NCBI GenBank assembly: GCA_947464585.1
Contig: CANHYS010000065.1
Span: 1-8,234 of the forward strand
Length of the DNA: 8,234 nucleotides
DNA from: Planctomycetaceae bacterium
Lineage (GTDB): Bacteria; Planctomycetota; Planctomycetia; Pirellulales; UBA1268
Direction: 5' to 3'
Part shown: positions 6,384 through 8,234 of the stretch, piece by piece
How positions within the stretch are numbered: position 1 is the stretch's first letter
Layout: every line of letters starts with the position of its first letter
Made by a program: the position numbers and the translations under genes
The notes under the pieces: generated by a model
Databases searched by the model: none
What the model was told of the DNA's origin: nothing
Seen by the model: the letters and a program-made list of their open reading frames with translations, nothing else

Positions 6384-7619
6384 TCAATCCTCCCGGAACG
6401 TTTCTCGTGACGTTTCTCGCGACGTTGGCCCTTTGCGGCGGCCGCCAAAGAGCGTGCGCACTCCGAGGACCGCCAGAGCGAGGCCGCCGGTGGCCGACAG
6501 CATCGCCTGGCCGTTGGTGGTGACGTCGAAGATGGCGGCCAGTTCGTCCCTCGTGGGGAGGCTGATCGCAGACGGTAGCCAGGCCGGCTGAGCGGGCGGC
6601 GGCAGGCTGCCGGAGGCGAATGGTGCGGCATCCGGAGGCATGGCTCCATAGTGACCGAACTCCTGCGGCGGCTGCAGCGCGGCAGTGATGGCCCCCGAGC
6701 CTGCGGATGACATGGGCTGCGACTGCTGGCCGGGCCCATTGATCGTGGCCGCAGCCATCCTCATCCGTGAGGCATGTTCAGCTCCAGGCCCGCCGTGGTC
6801 GAGCGCCCTGGCATCTGCATAGGCGGCGGCCGCCGCGGGAGTGAAACCGCTCGAGCCCACGCTGGCCAGAAACGTGCGCAGCCTTGTGGAACAGCTGCCG
6901 ATCGTGTGGCCATTGTTCTGACCGAAGAGCACGCCGGCGAGTTCGCCGCGTTCGTTGAGAATCGGTCCGCCCGAGTCGCCCTGTCTGGCACCGGCCGACA
7001 GTTCCACGAACTCCTTCGGATAGCCCGTGCCCGGTGAGAGATACTCGGTGCAGCGGCCGGTCTGGGCGCGATAGGGGCCGCGACCGTAGCCGGCGATCGT
7101 GAGCAGGTCGCCGGGGGCGGGGGGCGTGGCCGCGAGAGGAACCGGTGTCGCCGGCGGCTTCCAGATGACCAGCGCCGCCAGGTCCCACGCCTCGTCCCAA
7201 CGGACGACGGTGCCGGCGGTCTGAAACCCGTCGGGAAACTGCACGAGCACGGCCGACCGGCTGTCGCGGACAACATGCCAGTTGGTGAGCACGAGCGCCT
7301 GCTCGCGGTTGGCATCGACGAGCACGCCCGACCCGAGTGAGGCCCCGGCCTTCTCCGCGGCCACGATCCGCACCACCGCGGGGTGCGGCGTCTGTCCGCT
7401 GAGCAGGTAGTCGGAAAAAGCTTCAGGCTCCCAGTTGGTGTTGGGCTGGGGCTGCGCGCCGAAGCCCCACGGCAACTGGGCATCTGCCGGTAGCGGCGCC
7501 ACAGCGAGCAGCCACACCAACACAAAAAGCACAAAAAGGGGCCAGCCACCAAAAACAGGTGCTTTGGGCAAAATGGTCGCCCGCCTAACCCACATTTGGT
7601 GGCTGGCACCTTTTCCCAT
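6384..7619 (-). CDS. Secreted trypsin-like serine protease with C-terminal membrane segment
   Basis: With the ATG at 7619 the product has 411 residues. A basic N-region precedes a strong hydrophobic signal segment (about 29-42, FVLFVLVWLLAVAP) ending at PADA, with likely cleavage before Gln48. The chymotrypsin-fold domain shows all catalytic residues: His115 in TNWHVV, Asp146 in WDLAALVI, and Ser216 in QGDSGGPIL. It resembles the Trypsin_2 type of HtrA-like proteases. Cys190 and Cys243 could form a disulfide, fitting an exported enzyme. No PDZ domain is seen. A Pro/Ala/Gln/Ser-rich linker (about 285-355) leads to a C-terminal hydrophobic segment (about 372-391) and a charged tail with an SRETSRET repeat. 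The frame is open up to 7925, but that part is a shadow of the upstream gene. A second ATG at 7595 is possible and has AAAAGG nearby. The start region lies in an inverted repeat. Confidence 0.88.
   Translation of the reverse strand: MGKGASHQMWVRRATILPKAPVFGGWPLFVLFVLVWLLAVAPLPADAQLPWGFGAQPQPNTNWEPEAFSDYLLSGQTPHPAVVRIVAAEKAGASLGSGVLVDANREQALVLTNWHVVRDSRSAVLVQFPDGFQTAGTVVRWDEAWDLAALVIWKPPATPVPLAATPPAPGDLLTIAGYGRGPYRAQTGRCTEYLSPGTGYPKEFVELSAGARQGDSGGPILNERGELAGVLFGQNNGHTIGSCSTRLRTFLASVGSSGFTPAAAAAYADARALDHGGPGAEHASRMRMAAATINGPGQQSQPMSSAGSGAITAALQPPQEFGHYGAMPPDAAPFASGSLPPPAQPAWLPSAISLPTRDELAAIFDVTTNGQAMLSATGGLALAVLGVRTLFGGRRKGPTSRETSRETFRED
7534..7614. repeat. 81-bp palindromic element with 20-bp near-perfect arms
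   Basis: aaaaggggccagccaccaaa at 7534-7553 is the reverse complement of 7595-7614, with 19 of 20 bases matching. The 41-base loop contains a smaller inverted repeat (gggc at 7566-7569, gccc at 7579-7582). It covers both possible protease start codons and codes for part of the signal peptide. An 11-base piece of the arm (tttggtggctg) recurs at 7780-7790. This looks like a REP- or MITE-type element that inserted into, or became, coding sequence. Confidence 0.7.
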
Positions 7620-7636
7620 GTGCGTTCCGCAGGCAG

Positions 7637-7906
7637 CTATCGCGACGTGCCGCGCGTGGACTGCCGACGCGTCTCCCGATTGATGATCCGCTTGAGCAGC
7701 TCGCGTCGAAGACGCTCCCGCTCGCGGAGGGCTTCCTGTTCGGTGGGAACCGCGTTCGCCGGTGAAGAGAGAAGGCCATTTTGGTGGCTGATCATTGGCA
7801 ATGCTCCTGCCTGCTGGGCGGCGACCGGCCTTCGCCGCATCGCTTGATATCGCCCGGCCCACAGGGATCGCATCAAAAAAATCACCGCCCATGCCGCGGC
7901 CGTCAC
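7637..7906 (-). CDS. Small membrane protein with charged coiled-coil C-terminus
   Basis: I do not recognise a family. From the GTG at 7906 the product is 89 residues. A hydrophobic N-terminus (TAAAWAVIFLMRSLW) is followed by a basic patch, a neutral linker, and a highly charged helix at about 56-83 (EQEALRERERLRRELLKRI), probably a coiled coil. It looks real because the composition is protein-like and because it ends 17 bases before the protease ATG at 7619. The start is doubtful: the same frame is open upstream and continues the membrane helix (RWQTLLVV), but there is no ATG, GTG or TTG there, only CTG codons, and no Shine-Dalgarno precedes the GTG. An internal ATG at 7873 would cut the helix away. 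It may serve as a membrane partner of the adjacent protease, which is inference only. Confidence 0.65.
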   Translation of the reverse strand: MTAAAWAVIFLMRSLWAGRYQAMRRRPVAAQQAGALPMISHQNGLLSSPANAVPTEQEALRERERLRRELLKRIINRETRRQSTRGTSR

Positions 7907-7937
7907 AACCAGCAGGGTTTGCCAACGATGGCCCGCT

Positions 7938-8234
7938 TCACGACCGCCGTGGTACGGCGCCCGCTGCAGTGGAGGGAACCACCGAAAACCCGGCGGCGCG
8001 GAGGTGGTCGTAGAGGGCGACCAGGTGGTCGCGGTCGGAGGTCTCGACCGTCACTTCCACGCTCGTCACAAACACGTCGGGCCCGGAGAAGGCCCGGTCG
8101 TGCACGATCTCCTGCACGCTGGCGCCCGCCGCGGCGATCGCGGCGGTGAGCTTGGCGATGCCGCCGGGCCGATCGGTCACCTGCGTCGTAAACCGCCAGA
8201 GCCGGCCGTCGGTCGTCAGCCCATGCTTGATCAC
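7938..8234 (-). CDS. Threonine ammonia-lyase (threonine dehydratase), C-terminal ACT domain (5' part outside the window)
   Basis: The visible 98 residues match the end of threonine ammonia-lyases of the IlvA/TdcB short type with one C-terminal ACT domain. They begin with VIKHGLTTDGRLWRF, the end of the catalytic domain (compare I-x-x-GL-x-x-DGR). The ACT domain follows: VTDRPGGIAKLTAAIAAAGASV, then QEIVHDRAFSG, then a VTVETSDRDHL strand and a closing YDHLRAAGFSV. The PLP-binding part lies beyond the right edge. The full enzyme converts threonine to 2-oxobutanoate for isoleucine synthesis or catabolism; the ACT domain usually gives amino-acid feedback control. The GTG at the edge is an internal Val codon, not a start. 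A short extra tail (VPSTAAGAVPRRS) follows the ACT domain. An alternative is a free ACT-domain protein, but the VIKHGL-x-x-DGR lead-in favours the lyase. Confidence 0.85.
   Translation of the reverse strand: MIKHGLTTDGRLWRFTTQVTDRPGGIAKLTAAIAAAGASVQEIVHDRAFSGPDVFVTSVEVTVETSDRDHLVALYDHLRAAGFSVVPSTAAGAVPRRS

Noticed and set aside
6384..6415. Direct repeats gacgtttctcg near the protease 3' end
   Set aside because: They only encode the SRETSRET tail of the protease; a short coding slippage repeat explains them.
7620..7925. N-terminal extension of the protease to a TTG at 7925
   Set aside because: The extension overlaps the small membrane gene in another frame and reads as low-complexity sequence; a normal signal peptide begins after 7619.

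Overview
This is a high-GC bacterial window that looks like a planctomycete, probably Pirellulales-like. The taxon is inferred from gene content. It holds a DUF1559 pseudopilin with an H-X9-DG C-terminus, a carboxypeptidase-regulatory-like partner gene, a TIGR03067-type secreted protein, and a Ser/Thr kinase with a C-terminal membrane anchor. These families are strongly enriched in Planctomycetes.

Layout from left to right. Positions 1-1199 (minus strand) carry an RNA-repair pair: archease, then the RNA ligase RtcB, which runs off the left edge. Two GC-rich hairpins lie between them. Positions 1310-3554 (plus strand) hold a DUF1559 pseudopilin overlapping by ATGA with a membrane-anchored carboxypeptidase-regulatory-like gene. 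A separately promoted, secreted protein built of tandem FGSG repeats follows. Positions 3663-4675 (minus) hold a flavodoxin-family gene overlapping by 19 bases with a secreted TIGR03067-like gene. Positions 4811-4990 (minus) form a stand-alone tRNA-Glu(CTC) unit with its own sigma70-type promoter and a terminator-like hairpin. Positions 5046-8234 (minus) read in transcription order: the ACT-domain C-terminus of a threonine ammonia-lyase, a small membrane/coiled-coil protein, a secreted trypsin-like protease with a C-terminal membrane segment, and a transmembrane Ser/Thr protein kinase.

How the genes work together. RtcB and archease are known partners: archease speeds guanylylation and turnover of RtcB. 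The DUF1559 and carboxypeptidase-regulatory-like genes are translationally coupled and probably act in the cell envelope. The small membrane protein, protease and kinase are co-oriented and all predicted to be membrane-associated; a shared envelope-stress or signalling role is only an inference.

The main unusual items are an almost perfect 20-bp inverted repeat that has become part of the protease signal-peptide coding sequence, the FGSG repeat protein, an unresolved start for the small membrane gene, a C-terminal CxxC on the flavodoxin, and the hairpins between archease and rtcB. No gene-free stretch exceeds 300 bases, and I see no CRISPR array, insertion sequence or rRNA. I did not find a clearly new multi-gene system.
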